Both the position numbers and the translations under genes were made by a program. This document shows, one piece after another, positions 35,501-47,600 of a DNA stretch of 57,486 bases (the first letter of the stretch is position 1; each line of letters opens with the position of its first letter). The stretch is from the NCBI RefSeq assembly GCF_000003605.2, contig NW_003109104.1:140465-197950 (forward strand). The letters run 5' to 3'. The DNA is from Saccoglossus kowalevskii (lineage: Eukaryota > Hemichordata > Enteropneusta > Harrimaniidae). The notes beneath the pieces are model-generated. The model was not told the DNA's origin, ran no database searches, and was given only the letters and a program-made list of their open reading frames with translations.

Positions 35501-38500
35501 ATCTTCGAGCTCTGAACGTTATTGTGTGCGTCTGGTAATAGATCGTACTAAACTGTTATAACGTTGATTTATATGACAGAATTTTCTGAAACTACAACTG
35601 AAACTTTCAGGTTGTACATAGCCCCTACACAAGATTTATATAAAATATGTTATCTGTGATGAGATAATATGTTTATCTGCGATGAAATATTATGTTCTGT
35701 GTGAACAAAATATTAATATTAGTTATCATAAATCATGATCAAGTTTGAATATCAATATTCAATACCAGCAATCCATATAGTTCTGGTGTATCAACTGATG
35801 TATTACGTGTGATGTATCAAGATTAGGCTCTCTTACCGATCTGACAAACGATGAAGGAATCACGTGACTGAGCTCGCTGATACAAGAATTGATTCGGTGT
35901 CTGCGCCTGCGTTCTACGATTTTATGTGAGCTGTATTCCTGTAAGAAAATACATAATGAATATGTATATTAGGATGCATTGAACTGTAAATAACACTACA
36001 TGACACATGTAACTGTTTTGGTTGGATGAGACCTAACGTATCTCATTTGTAGAAGGTTTGTTTTCAATCATCAAAAAATCTAAGTAATGGAGAAGATAAA
36101 AACAGGTAATCACGTGCACTGCTGGTGAAAAGGAATTATTACGTAGACTGCTGGTGAAAACGTATATGGACTACTGGTAAAACAGGTTACCACATAAACT
36201 GCTGGTTATAAAAAGTTATCAATTAACGAGGGTATTAAGATAGTATCGACGTAAGATTTACATTTTGAATGTATATACTTCACACAAATCTATTTTCAAA
36301 TTGCCGAACAAGTCACGAGACACCGAAGTGTATCCCAGATTCCATCATCGTTTGACACTACGATGTTTACATAAACATACACATACCATGGTAACACGTT
36401 TGATGCCGCATTCTTAGTTTGCTCATTATTAATAAAAGTCAAAACATGTTTTCATAAACTATGACAGAGACACAATTGCTTTTTGCAGGTAATACATCTT
36501 ATTGAAAACACTGTTACACAATAACACACTTTGGCGAGGTTAGCTTTCAAACCTCTTTGCATCGTTGTTGTTTTTTTTCCCTCAGATATTTAAATGTGCG
36601 TATGTGATGCCACTCAGCGCCATATTGTTTTGTTCATTGTATCATAGCATATGGGTGCTTAGTTGTCTCGTCATTTGGACGACATGATTAATGTGTGATA
36701 TTCTAGGGTTAGGGGTTTGTATATTGCAACGGTTTTGATTTGGTTTAGATTTATAATTATTTATCAGTGAAATATTCAAAAATAAATACCAAACAACCAG
36801 TAACGATACAGTCCGGTACAACATGCGCGGGGAAGTCGTCACCTGCGCATGCGTCAGATGACCATAGCGCGTCATTGTTAACGAACAAGCGTCTACCCAT
36901 GAGCCTTTGCTTTCTTAGCGTGTGTTGTTATCATCGCTTGGGACTCAATTCCCGCGCGTGCGCAGGTGACGACCCTCCCGCTTTAATCTTTTCACTGGCG
37001 GGTACTACTGTAAGTGGAAATTAAGTGATAGTTGAACCTTCGCATATTTATCCAGCTGTGGCTACATCCACGATACAATGTGAAGGCACTACGGCACTGT
37101 CATACAAGTCACAAGCACTCACAGAAGTTCGCGAAGATAATCGCACTGAATTATTGAATTAGGCACATTCTGAATGATTATTTAAAACAAATACTGTAAA
37201 ACATGTCTTTTCGCGAGCATTTCTTTTTTGCGAATTTAGCGAGAGAACTGATTCGCTAATTCAAGACTTAATTATCAGTTCAAAATGGCCGCCAAACAAG
37301 GAAATCAGCAATGACAAGAGAGATTAGCTAAATCAACATTTCGCTATTACGTCATTTTACCACAATTCGCTAAAATTGCATGCCGCTTTTTCAACATGTT
37401 TTACAGTGTAGTATTAGTAACGAACATGAACAGCCGAGAAATTAATAAAAAAAATCGTTCATTCATTTCTAACTCGCTAACCAATAGACGACTTTCCCGG
37501 AAGTCGAAGATACGGCGCTTCGCATGCGCGCGCGTGTCGTTGTTGAATGTATTGCATGATATTGTGCTTCTGGGTCTACCAATCGGCGTCACAAAAATAA
37601 AATTCCCTTCTATCGACTATCAGCAAACTGACATATCTGTATATTCAGCTGTGACAAAGCAGGAGTATTTTTGCACCCCAGTATCGCTACTTCCGGGAAA
37701 GTGGTCTATGAAGGACGAACGTCCATAAAATAGTTAGGAAGTCCGCCCTCTGCAGTTTACCTCGACAAGGCTGCTTATTTGTCTAGGGTTTATATACGCG
37801 GCACTGCCACCCATTTCCCGAGTGCGAACTAATTACATTATTTAAAACAATTCAGCAAAAGTTGTTGGTGGTGAGATTGATTTTGAGTAATTGATTCAAA
37901 TTTGGATAATATCATTACTGATATGGTTAAATTGTTATTGGTTGCATTAGCAAAAATGAAAGAAAGTTTAAAACGTCGTACTGGAACTATTATGACAGGG
38001 TCGAGTTGTTATCTGCGTTGTATAGAGTTTCACATCGGAATTACACCGGAAACACCAGTATATATAAAATCCAGTTTCACATCTAAGACAAATAAAACAC
38101 TTCCCTTGGACGCATGGCTGCCATGCAATAACATCACTGGTTAAAGTCGTATTCATTTCCCTACCCCAGAACAGCAGTGCGTGACAACCACATGCCAACA
38201 CATCAATCTCACACGAGTTACTAGGCACACCCGACGTAAAACTCCGTTATCGAATGTGTTAACAAATGGTGCGATACACTGTACATTTATAGTGTGTCTA
38301 AACGCGGTAAGAATAACCGACTCGTGCTTCATGCAATATATAGAAATACGAAATCCTGTGCTGTTGTTTTAACCAAACTAAATCCGCACAGTGTTCTTGT
38401 CCTGAACCCCGGGTCCTAAACAAACGGAACAGAGGATGCCAGGCACATTAAAATTTCACCGACACTGCCACTAACGCAGACAGGTTACTTTGCCCGCACA

Positions 38501-38729
38501 GACCAGGCAAATACTGCAACAAATTTAAGGTGGAGTATTGTTGGGAAGATGCACAAAACCAACGCGGCGCCAGTGAAACGCTTTTCCTCGATACATATAC
38601 GAAGAATCACACACAATTATTACAGATATTCAATGAATTATAGTAACATACTTCAGCGGCAAATCCCACACAGTGGAGACGCTCTTCGATATCCTGTTGC
38701 ATCTTGACAAAGATCTGTTCGCTTGTCAT
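32540..38729 (-). CDS. bHLH-Orange transcription factor, HELT/clockwork-orange-like (4 coding exons)
   Basis: Exons in transcript order: 38729-38652, 35938-35837, 35312-35165, 33933-32540. Junctions keep frame and give about 573 residues. Residues 28-43 read YSSHKIVERRRRHRIN, the basic region with the E-box-contacting Glu. Helix 1 continues SCISELSHVIPSSF, and after a loop split by an intron helix 2 reads GKLEKAEVLELAVAYIHEIQ (67-86). An Orange domain follows at about 120-160 (GYKACMKEIARYL, EVEAM, RLLCHLQ). The basic region has Lys where Hes proteins have Pro and Hey proteins Gly, as in HELT and DEC/cwo. The rest is a long Ser/Thr/Pro/Asn-rich tail with runs such as FPPPPPFNHV, and it ends ALENIAKKDPR without the WRPW or YRPW corepressor tetrapeptide. 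Likely a nuclear transcriptional repressor. The first exon has an in-frame-free leader and a strong acceptor at 38802, so a non-coding upstream exon probably exists. Much longer than vertebrate HELT (about 240 residues), so orthology is open. Confidence 0.85.
33990..35110. other. bHLH intron 3 with a diverged repeat
   Basis: The stretch 34150-34560 has the look of an interspersed repeat ('ccaatttgtttcaaacttgg', 'gccttcttgtggttagaata'), without copies elsewhere in the window. A short (TCCA)n tract is at about 34878-34905. Confidence 0.3.
36825..36986. mobile_element. E-box MITE, copy 2 (in bHLH intron 1)
   Basis: Same family and orientation as 31954-32097: GTCGTCACCTGCGCATGCG at the left and TGCGCAGGTGACGACCCTCC at the right, giving 15-bp perfect inverted ends with E-boxes. 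Internal text such as AAGCGTCTACCCATGAGCC is shared. It carries about 15 extra bases before the right end. Confidence 0.65.
37192..37410. mobile_element. MITE of the TACTGTAAAA family, copy 2
   Basis: The left end is TACTGTAAAACATGTCTTTT. The right end, read inverted, is ACTGTAAAACATGTTG. GCTAA/TTAGC motifs fill the interior. Inserted in intron 1 of the bHLH gene. Confidence 0.55.
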
Positions 38730-41370
38730 GATCAATATTCTCTTGAAGAAACGAGGATGCTCATCCGAGCTGTCTAATGAGCTGGTGAAGAGACAACACA
38801 CTGCAAGAGGTAGACCCAGGTGACTTTAGATGAGTTCTATGCGCCAACACTTCTAAACAACCCGCGTTTCAAATGACGTCGTTTTTTTGTTTTCCTAATT
38901 AAAATGCGGTAGTGGGGCTTGCGGTAATCGTAAACCGATCCAGAGGCTTGGCCATATCTCGTATTAGCATACGCCCTTTCAGTCATAAAAATGTCATCGT
39001 TTCGACGGTTTAGCAAACGCATAAAACCGATGTAATTTATTTATACTGTATGATATTCTGCCTTTAAGGTGTCCCGACCAATAATAAGACAGGATTGGTA
39101 GTATGTACTCCCACTAACATGGGGACGAGCACACGGTTAACCAGCATCGAATTTGGCTGGAAGAGTTGTGAACGCGGACCGAGTTTTGAGTTTTGAAAAC
39201 TACAGACTCTTTGTGTTGCATGGTGGGAACTTTTATTGGTGTACAAATGAATCCATGTATACTTCCTAGCGTTCCAACGTGACCATTGAACAACACGTTT
39301 GTGTTGTTTTATTTAAAACAACGGGGGTGTACGACAATAATTATTCAAGGCGATCTCGATATCGTAAATAATATAATGCTAGCATTCATGTATGTTTTAG
39401 CGGGTAGCAGGCGTGACTAGTTATTGCTGTACATAACTTACTAATCACTATGTTGTAGGAATCACGATTAGTTTTGTCTGCGATATAAGAGTGTATCTCT
39501 ATAATGCAGCCTTGGTGTAATTAGTCTTACGGCACCCCCCCCCCCTACGACACACTGTGCACCCCAAACCACAATAGTGTATTCAAATTCGTAATACTTG
39601 CCTAGCCAGACTAATCCCGCTACTATGAAACTAAATATTAAATTCTGAGATGAAATATGAAGGGTGTTTTACGAGCGACATAAGTCATGCACGCTCCATA
39701 TGATGCATACATATGTTAAAGACAGTTATGGTTATCACAAAAAATTAAACAGAAAGACTATAGCAGTAATATATGCGTTTTAGTTATATAAACCCAGGTA
39801 CAATTCTAACTAAGAGTTCGCGGGTGTTGAATGTTACGCGACAATGTCTTATGAATCGGTGGTACATAAATACCGACCTCTGACTCGCTTACTTGAGTGT
39901 TGAAAGTCACACGATCATCACCAGGCAGGCTGATCATATCGGGTTTGGTCCTGCATTATATAGTTATCGCGTTGGCACTAGAAATAGTCCATCGTTATTA
40001 ACCGAGTCGCCCGCCAATGCCATCCACATATATATGACAATTGCCTAATTATCATATAATAAGGTCATTGGTATGCTAGGGGTATAGTCGATAACTTTAA
40101 GCTATATTCAGGGAGAATGACAGATCTCTAATAAATGGATATATTTCTAAGGTCCTTTATGATGCTACTATTATGAGAGCAATAACTCATTGATTGACGA
40201 CTGTCATTATCAGTTTTATTGCCATAATAATCCTGTGAATGTGAAAATAAAACTTACCACAGTAGTCATAATATCGGCGATTATTTTGCGTATTCTGCCC
40301 ACCGCGTCACGACGAGTTATATACCTAAACCCCACAGCAAGTATACTACACCGCAATTTTGATTCCGTACTAGGAAATGAATCATCCCATACTGTTACGT
40401 ATGATTCGTATCTTCTACTATAGCTATAGGCGATTAAGCCATATTCGGGAGAAAAAAATATCAAAATCCTAATATGACCCCAATAACTGATATCTCTGTA
40501 AAATACATTGAATTCTTTCTAATTAGTTTTCAACGCACTAACAGTTAAAATCTACGCATTCAAAAGATAATTTTAAATTATTATTATTATTACATATTTT
40601 TTTTTTATTTTAATTCCAAGGCACTAGAATCCGTTTTAGGAATGACGTGCGCCCGCTATTGTCACATTATACTGCTTATTCATTTCTGTTGTTTTTCTTA
40701 CAAGTGGCGATTACAAGATTACAAGTGGCGATTACGTACTCCAAGAAAGATCGAGCGAGAGTAATCAACCTCGTCCTTTTCTAGTGCTTGTAATCATAAC
40801 GCTGCTGTAACGCATGTTAACGCAGACAGGCCCCGAAAGCGTGGCATTTAATCGGGTACCCTTTGACGATAAAAAATATTTGTTTTACGACCTCAGTACA
40901 TGTAATGAAATCGGACCCAGTTACCCAACGAGTAATTACCCTTTTACACCGCTGAAGCGTGAAACGCGACATTCGTCGGGGTTTATTAGGAACTTGATTT
41001 AAAACGAAGAGACGAATACAATGGCACTAAGAGCAGAATAAACGACTTTGGAGTCTAAACGCGACGCATGGCTTTAAAACAGGAGAAAAAGAACGGCATT
41101 GCCATATCTAGATCTTTTACGACAGGGACATAAAATCAGTGTATACTCACTCAAAATTTACGCCCCTTCAAAATTCATTAAAAGTCATAAAATCAACATT
41201 TTGCTGAACTCTGACAGAGTGTTCTCTTCTTTCTTTAAGGAGAAGATAAGGATAGAGTGTGTGTGATTATTGCATCGTCAAGTAGTCCACTCAATACGTG
41301 ATTACAATCCGCCACAGTTCAAAGCTCTCTGTCCGTTCTCTCAGACGTTTAAGTCGCACTCATGTGACGA
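38730..41370. other. Upstream region of the bHLH gene, no other gene recognised
   Basis: Contains the probable leader of the bHLH exon up to the acceptor at 38802 and a poly-C run at about 39533-39545. No further exon is supported. Confidence 0.4.
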
Positions 41371-41377
41371 GGGTTAT

Positions 41378-41463
41378 CACGTGTAATTCCACGTGATTTA
41401 ATAAATGCCACTTGACGTAAGGACATATGACGTAATGCCACAACGTAATACCACATGACGTAA
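41378..41463. promoter_or_regulatory. Cluster of two CACGTG E-boxes and three TGACGTAA bZIP sites
   Basis: CACGTG at 41378-41383 and 41390-41395; TGACGTAA at 41413-41420, 41428-41435 and 41456-41463, with a fourth partial AACGTAA at about 41442. The spacing suggests a small tandem repeat around TGACGTAATGCCA. It lies about 2.65 kb upstream of the bHLH ATG. A bHLH-Orange protein could bind CACGTG, so autoregulation is conceivable but untested. Confidence 0.35.
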
Positions 41464-41580
41464 TATAAGAGTGTAATTCACTGTAATATCATATAGAGCA
41501 TTACCATACAACTAATTGTACTACTTGTATATACCTTCACGTGACAGAGTACCATTCAATGTTTTCACACAAACTCAACG

Positions 41581-42028
41581 TTACGTAACCATGTTGCCTG
41601 GCAACTCAGGGCTGCATGTTGTAACGTAACACAATTCATCAACAACATATTGTTACATAACCATGTTGCTGCGTAACATAATTTTACATTATCGTGTTGC
41701 TGCATAACATATTGTTACATAACCGTGTTGCTACGTAACATATTGTTACATTAATGTGTTGCAACGTAACATAATGTTACATAACCTTGTTGCTGCGTAA
41801 CATGGTGTTACATAACCGTGTTGCTGCGTAACATATTGTTATATAACCGTGTTGCTATGTAACATATTGTTACATCAATGTGTTGCAACGTAACAACGTT
41901 ACATAACCGTGTTGCTGCGTAACATAATGTTACATAACCGTGTTGCTGCGTAACATAATGTTACATAACCGTGTTGCTGTGTAACATATTGTTACATAAC
42001 CGTATTGCTACGTAACATATTACTTTAT
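41581..42028. repeat. 31-bp minisatellite with a palindromic core
   Basis: About 13 copies of a unit like GTTGCTGCGTAACATATTGT + TACATAACCGT. The core GTAACATATTGTTAC has 5-bp inverted ends. A variant pair (unit ending TTAAT followed by GTGTTGCAACGTAAC) recurs after four units at about 41750 and 41876, a sign of higher-order structure. A few outlying units lie at 42170-42247. Confidence 0.8.
41593..41605. promoter_or_regulatory. Perfect RFX X-box-like palindrome
   Basis: GTTGCCTGGCAAC is a perfect 6+1+6 inverted repeat matching the RFX consensus with a one-base spacer. It sits at the edge of the 31-bp minisatellite and may be its seed sequence. Confidence 0.3.
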
Positions 42029-42249
42029 AAGGCCTACAAAATATGCGTCAGTTCCTCTCGTTTTTCGTTGCTTTTTGGTAAATGTGCCTGTCGCGTTGGT
42101 GTGACTTTTGGATGTTTCATAAAAAAAATCATCATTTTTTAAAAGAACTTTATTTTTGGCATATCCGTGATGCTACATAACGTATTGTTACATAGCCGTA
42201 CTCCTACAAAACCATGTTGCTATTTGACATATTGCTACATAACGCTTGT

Positions 42250-44340
42250 TATCGCTCGCGTGCTCAAATCTGATAATGCAATGAAACGTACAACCGTGGT
42301 TAAATGAAATATGCCCTGGAACTGGCATACATCGATTATAAATACACCGAGCGGTGAGCGGTGGCGCAAATTCGCACCCTTATTTTGGGGTTGTGAGGTT
42401 TATTCGTGTAATTTCTTGTTAGCGGTAACGTTTAGTATATGTAAAATCAGTACAGTATATGTGGATATAGAGGGGAGGCAAGGGGGTAGCTGGTACGGTT
42501 TTACGGGAAATAAAAAGGGCTTTTTACAATTTACAAGGAAAAAAAGACGTTTTTACAGTTTACAGTGTTAAAAAAAGGAACATTGAATGGTCCGAAGAGC
42601 TCTCCGGCTCAAATTCTCCGCCATTGCTGCGCCGTGTGTAGAGATGCACGAGCATATTACCCTCGTAATGCTCTTCATTCGGTTAGAGGGCCTTTTACGT
42701 CTTGACATTCAATTTTGTAGTGAATTGTGTCATCTAGTCGTTTTACAGTTTCTATAATGTAATTTCCCTGGATTATTCTTTACGATTTTTTTATTTGGAT
42801 GTAAATTCTTGTACGTACCGAGAAAAATGACACATTTTTACAGTGTACGAAAAAAATATTTGATCGATTACGTTGTACGTCTAGCCTGTGATTACAGAAT
42901 TACAGAATTTATTTTTTCAATTTACGTAGTACGAACAAAAAAATATTGCAATTACGTTGAACGAAAATAACCCTTGCCCCCTCGATATAGTGTTAAACAC
43001 CCATAGACTGGCCTTAATATTTGAAAAACAGCACAGAACTTTGTCGACAGTCCATTCCCGGTCTGTCGCAAACCCCGTTGAGAAACATGTGATGTACGAA
43101 AGCTGTTTCCATCCCTGCCAGTCATTATAACAACTTCAATACTTGTCCCCGAAATATTGTGTCACGCGGTTGCGTACTAACAACAAAGCCTGGCGTGACG
43201 TTTGACCAAGCGTAGCGGTGAAGTGGCGGGCGCAGTATGCAGCTATTGGTTTCTGGTATTGATGTAAACATCAACTGTTGAAATTCAAATAATGTTATAT
43301 AAACACCTACCATAAAATCGGCAGTGATGCCAGTCATATGGGCAGCAAAATCCGATATTATAACAAACCACAATTACAGACAAGATGGACGCATTTACGG
43401 CAAGTGCGCGTCGACGTTTCACTGCTACCACCCCTCTCACAACGAACTCCAAACAAACAAAATAGTCCAATGCAAATGACCTACGTCGTTGAAAATCGAG
43501 TTTAAACGTCCTTACATCATTCCGATCAAAAAACGGCGAGGCCAAAAACGAACGATTTTCGCCCATTTTTTTATAAATTTTTGATAATATTAATTCGGTC
43601 CAGCGGATAGATAGGCTGGATGCAAATCTGTATTTAACTGAGTATATTATTTAATACGAACGGAAAATTTTGATATTTCTTTTACTTTACAAGTAGTGTT
43701 CACGCTACACGAACTACGGGCTAACATTTAAGCTTATCTTGTATGTTTGCATATCGGACAGACCGAATTACGTCCACGCACGGAAAGGAACATTGCTTAG
43801 CACAGGCCATGGTTACTAAAACCGTGCACAGGCTAAGGAACGCCCAAACTTATTAATAATATACAAAATCGTCAGTCATTTTAACTATGATTGCTCAGTA
43901 TATTAGATAGGAAGGTATACATGTTAGTTCTACGGTTATAAAACAATACCAATATTGCAGAATAACAGGAAGTAGCACAGACTCTCATCGTCAGTTTATT
44001 TTTTCTCAAGATCGCGTTGATTGTCATGTCGGTATGATAGTAAATCGCCCAATTGAACATTGAATACAATGGCGTTTTTGGTGCGTAGCTAGAGCTAAGC
44101 GTTCACGCACACTTCGTTAGGAACGCTACTACAGTCTCGGGAGTGATACACGGCCCAACAAACAAACAAACAGAAACTCAATTCTCAGTAGTGCTCGTTC
44201 TCAAAATGTATGTTTACATGTGCGCCTACTATTAGTTTTTAAGTGTAGCATTGTCAACAAACGTACACATTAAAACAAAAAATCACAGAACAAATTTATA
44301 TATGTGCATAATTAATTATGTTCAAACAACATTTTAACTA
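42250..44340. other. No gene recognised
   Basis: A minus-strand ATG at 43566 followed after 17 codons by GTAAGG could be a first exon, but no partner was found. Several short T-rich tracts end in 'tttacagttt'. Confidence 0.35.
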
Positions 44341-44342
44341 AA

Positions 44343-45340
44343 ACAGAGATATGATCTTAAGTGTATGACCCAGTGGACCATAATTAACGAAGTCAATAAG
44401 AATTTCAACTCAAAGGAACTCTAAGATCGCAGACATCGGGTTCTTATTCCCAGAAAACTCCCATAGATTATATATGTCCATAATTAACGAAGTCAATAAG
44501 TATTTCAACTCAAGGAGATTCTATGATCGCAGACATCGGTTTCTTATACCCAGAAAAATCCCATAGATTATATATGTCCATAATTAACAAAGTGAATAAG
44601 TATTTCAACTCAAGGGGATTCTATGATCGCAGACATCGGGTTTTTGTGCCCAGCAAACTCCTATAGATTATATATGTGCATAATTAACGAATTCAATAAG
44701 TATTTCAACTCAAGGGGACTCTATGATCGCAGACATCNNNNNNNNNNNNNNNNNNNNNNNNNNNNNNNNNNNNNNNNNNNNNNNNNNTGAATAAGTATTT
44801 CAACTCAAGGGGATTCTATGATCGCAGACATCGGGTTTTTGTATCCAGCAAACTCCTACAGATTATATATGTCCATAATTAACGAATTCAATAAGTATTT
44901 CAACTCAAGGGGACTCTATGATCGCAGACATGGGTTCTTGTACCCAGGAAACTCCTATAGATTATATATGTCCATAATTAACGAAGTCAATAAGTATTTC
45001 AACCCAAGGGGACTCTATGATCGCAGACATCGGGTTCTTGTACCCAGGAAACTCCTATAGATTATATATGTCCATAATTAACGAAGTCAATAAGTATTTC
45101 AACTCAAGGGGATTCTATGATCGCAGACATTCGGTTTTAAGACTCAGCAGACTCTTATAGATCACATATGAGCATATTTAACGTCAGTAAGTTTGCAATA
45201 CAAAGGGCATATGATCAAAGACATCGGTTTCTAATACCCAGAAGAATACCATAGATTATATATGTGCATAATTAATAACTCTCATAGATTACATAATGTA
45301 AAGATTTAAACATTATGTAAAGATGTATTAATATTTAAAC
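44343..45340. repeat. 100-bp satellite array, about nine units, interrupted by a gap
   Basis: Units contain TTTCAACTCAAGGGGA, CTATGATCGCAGACATCGGG and AGATTATATATGTCCATAAT and recur every 99-101 bp (44403, 44503, 44603, 44703, then 44798 to 45097). Units after about 45130 diverge. The open frame at 44818-45060 is a product of the repeat. Confidence 0.9.
44738..44787. other. Assembly gap (50 N) inside the satellite
   Basis: Exactly 50 N within the 100-bp array. True copy number is therefore unknown and was probably collapsed in assembly. Confidence 0.95.
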
Positions 45341-45399
45341 TCACAAGGCTCTATGATCACAGACATTAATCAACACATTTTGAAATTGTATATGAATGT

Positions 45400-46800
45400 G
45401 TATATTTAATGGTGTCACAAAAAGGTGCCCTGCGAGTTTTGAGATCAAATTTCCCTGGGCCAACTGGATGTGAAAAATCATTGGAAATTACATCTGATCC
45501 TTTGTTGCAACTAGAAGAAACAAAAACTACGATACCAACAAGACATTATGTATCGATTTATACAACTACCCTCAATCGTGATATTATCGCAACAGACAAG
45601 GCAATACAATGCTTCCCAACCAAAATGCCGTTGTTGCTGTAATAGTAGGCGACACAGAGAAGAATGGGTTCTCGCGTGGACTGGATGTGAGATTCGTCTA
45701 TTAGAGGCCGACAGAACCTGTCTTACTCTAAAGATTAATATTAAATGATGGTGTCTCCTAACGCTCCAATTCGCTCAAATTGGGCAGGGAATTCGCTTGT
45801 TTTGAAGTTAGCCTCACGTCAGCTACTCACGTCATCATCTGATGACAGAATGGATGGATGAAGCCGTATCTTATAAATGACCATATGATTGATAACAATC
45901 GATTCGCTTGAGCGAATTCGGCCTCGTTCGCCAACCAATCTATCATCATTTACGACGACAAAGAAAATGATACAACATTCGTGAAACATAGGGTCAAATT
46001 TATAAATAGAGATATTATTGGGACTGTTGTGTTACGTCACCATCACGGAATTGGCAGCCCCGTCGTCGCATACTTGTCGATAAGCGATACATACATATTG
46101 TCTCTACGAGTCTTGGGCAATTCACTATCTAGCATTTGAAAATCAACATCTGCCGAATGCTGCAATGTTCAAAGCGAGACTCTAACAAACCCTGATTTGC
46201 ACGTGTAGAAATACATATTCGTTTCCTCGGAGCCTGAGGCCACGTTCACTTCTTGCTCGCTCTAGTGGTGTTTTTCATACTCAGACGCGTAACACAATAC
46301 ACTATTATGAAGTCTTCGCAAGGATCCTCTGATATACTAATACACATTGATGTCACCATAAATTTTTTTCATGTGAATTCGGTTATTCGAGATGGAAATC
46401 GTGAAGTGAAATTGGAATTTAAACATCTAATTTCAAAGGCATATCCCAAAGTCGAAATGCGGCATTATATATGTGATGGTGAACTGCAACATTAATTCAT
46501 TAATTTTAAGGGTTCGCCAATTCCATTACCGGCACTGTATATTTTTCATGTCCTTCGTGGGGTAATTTATAGGAGATATGAACAAGGAAACGAAATATAA
46601 ACGTACCAAGGAAATGTAACGTTTTAGTTCTGAGTGGAAAGATACGGTAGATCTGGGATTAAGGTGTTTGGCTAATATAACAAAACAATTCACCGCGTGT
46701 CTTTACTTTAAATATGTGCTTTTACTTTATTTACAAAAAAATAGATCATCGAACTACTTTTGCACAAAAATGGGTCGCACGCCCATGACGGTGGGAGAGT
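45400..46800. other. No gene recognised
   Basis: Short ORFs only, none with recognisable domains. A self-complementary GAATTCGCTCAAGCGAATC-type sequence lies at about 45900-45918. Confidence 0.35.
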
Positions 46801-46827
46801 TTGGAGTAATATACGAGTAATACTACT

Positions 46828-46843
46828 GGTTGCTATGGTAACC
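46828..46843. promoter_or_regulatory. RFX X-box-like motif
   Basis: GGTTGCTATGGTAACC is a 16-bp near-palindrome that fits the RFX X-box. In ciliated animals such sites mark ciliary genes. It is about 0.5 kb from the possible exon at 47303-47365. Confidence 0.3.
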
Positions 46844-47302
46844 GGGTCTCACCATATTTCAAACTAGTCGTATCATGATGGCAAGATCAGGGTCGATCAT
46901 GGAAAATCCAAATGTGATGCTAGAGATAATAACAAAGCATATTGTGTTTCCAAAAAATGTTTTTCTTTGAAAAAAATTATGATCCGTCACGTGACTTGAC
47001 GCTTAATATCTATATGTCTATAAATATTTAATTTACCACCCTAAAAATAATATCTTGTTCTCGTGGCGGGAGTCACGCGGCATGTAGTCCCCTGGCGTTG
47101 GATGACATATTAGACACGATTGAGGAAGTATACAAGGGAGGATGAGTGCGAAAGTGTCACGTGAGCTTAGCGACGCTCTACGTAGGTATATGGTTGTCGT
47201 CATCTTCAAAAAGGTTTCCAAAATGGGATTAAAATAACATGTGCATACATGATACAGTACACTCGTGTATGTATATAAGTGAAATGAACATACTTCGCTC
47301 AC

Positions 47303-47365
47303 CTTGGAATCTCGCCTGATCGGCGCCATGCTTTGTAAAAGTTCTTCAGTAAGTCCATTCGCCAT
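47303..47365 (-). CDS. Possible short first coding exon (21 residues), gene unknown
   Basis: Minus-strand ATG at 47365, then MANGLTEELLQSMAPIRRDS + K, followed exactly in frame (phase 0) by AAG|GTGAGC, a strong donor. The composition looks protein-like. No downstream exon could be joined: the nearest minus-strand exon (bHLH leader at 38801) would hit a stop. It may be chance, or the start of a gene with a long first intron. Confidence 0.25.
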
Positions 47366-47454
47366 TCAGTATAATCGGTGGTTTACGTCTCAATAATGAA
47401 ATGAAATGTACAATCGGTGGGATGTAAAATGGTCTTGATGTAAGGTGCTAGGTT

Positions 47455-47600
47455 ACATCTGTCGCTGTGGTGTCGCGGCAGGTAACGTCCTGTACAGCGA
47501 CCAGGTTCACTTCCTGGTAGTGTATGTTTTATAAAACGCTTCCTGTTTTTTGTTTTCTTTCTCTTTTGCTCTATCTCCGCAAAGTGTCTATGTTTGTACT
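47455..47600 (+). repeat. Possible tRNA-derived SINE
   Basis: CTGTGGTGTCGCGGCAGGTA near 47464 resembles a tRNA A box, and CAGGTTCACTTCCTGG near 47504 resembles a B box. The spacing of about 40 bp is near the norm. It is followed by a T-rich, AT-rich tail. A full cloverleaf cannot be drawn, so it is a SINE-like relic and not a tRNA gene. Confidence 0.35.

Noticed and set aside
41581-42028. Regular short repeats considered as a CRISPR array
   Set aside because: Units are contiguous without unique spacers and the DNA is eukaryotic; this is a minisatellite.
43285-43566. Minus-strand ATG frame with GTAAGG after 17 codons
   Set aside because: No partner exon, no domain and a poor protein composition downstream. 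Joining it to the bHLH leader gives an implausible sequence.
44818-45060. 80-codon plus-strand frame with internal repeats
   Set aside because: A 100-bp satellite read through; other units are not open in the same way.
46253-46495. 80-codon plus-strand frame
   Set aside because: No recognisable family and no supporting splice or promoter signals.
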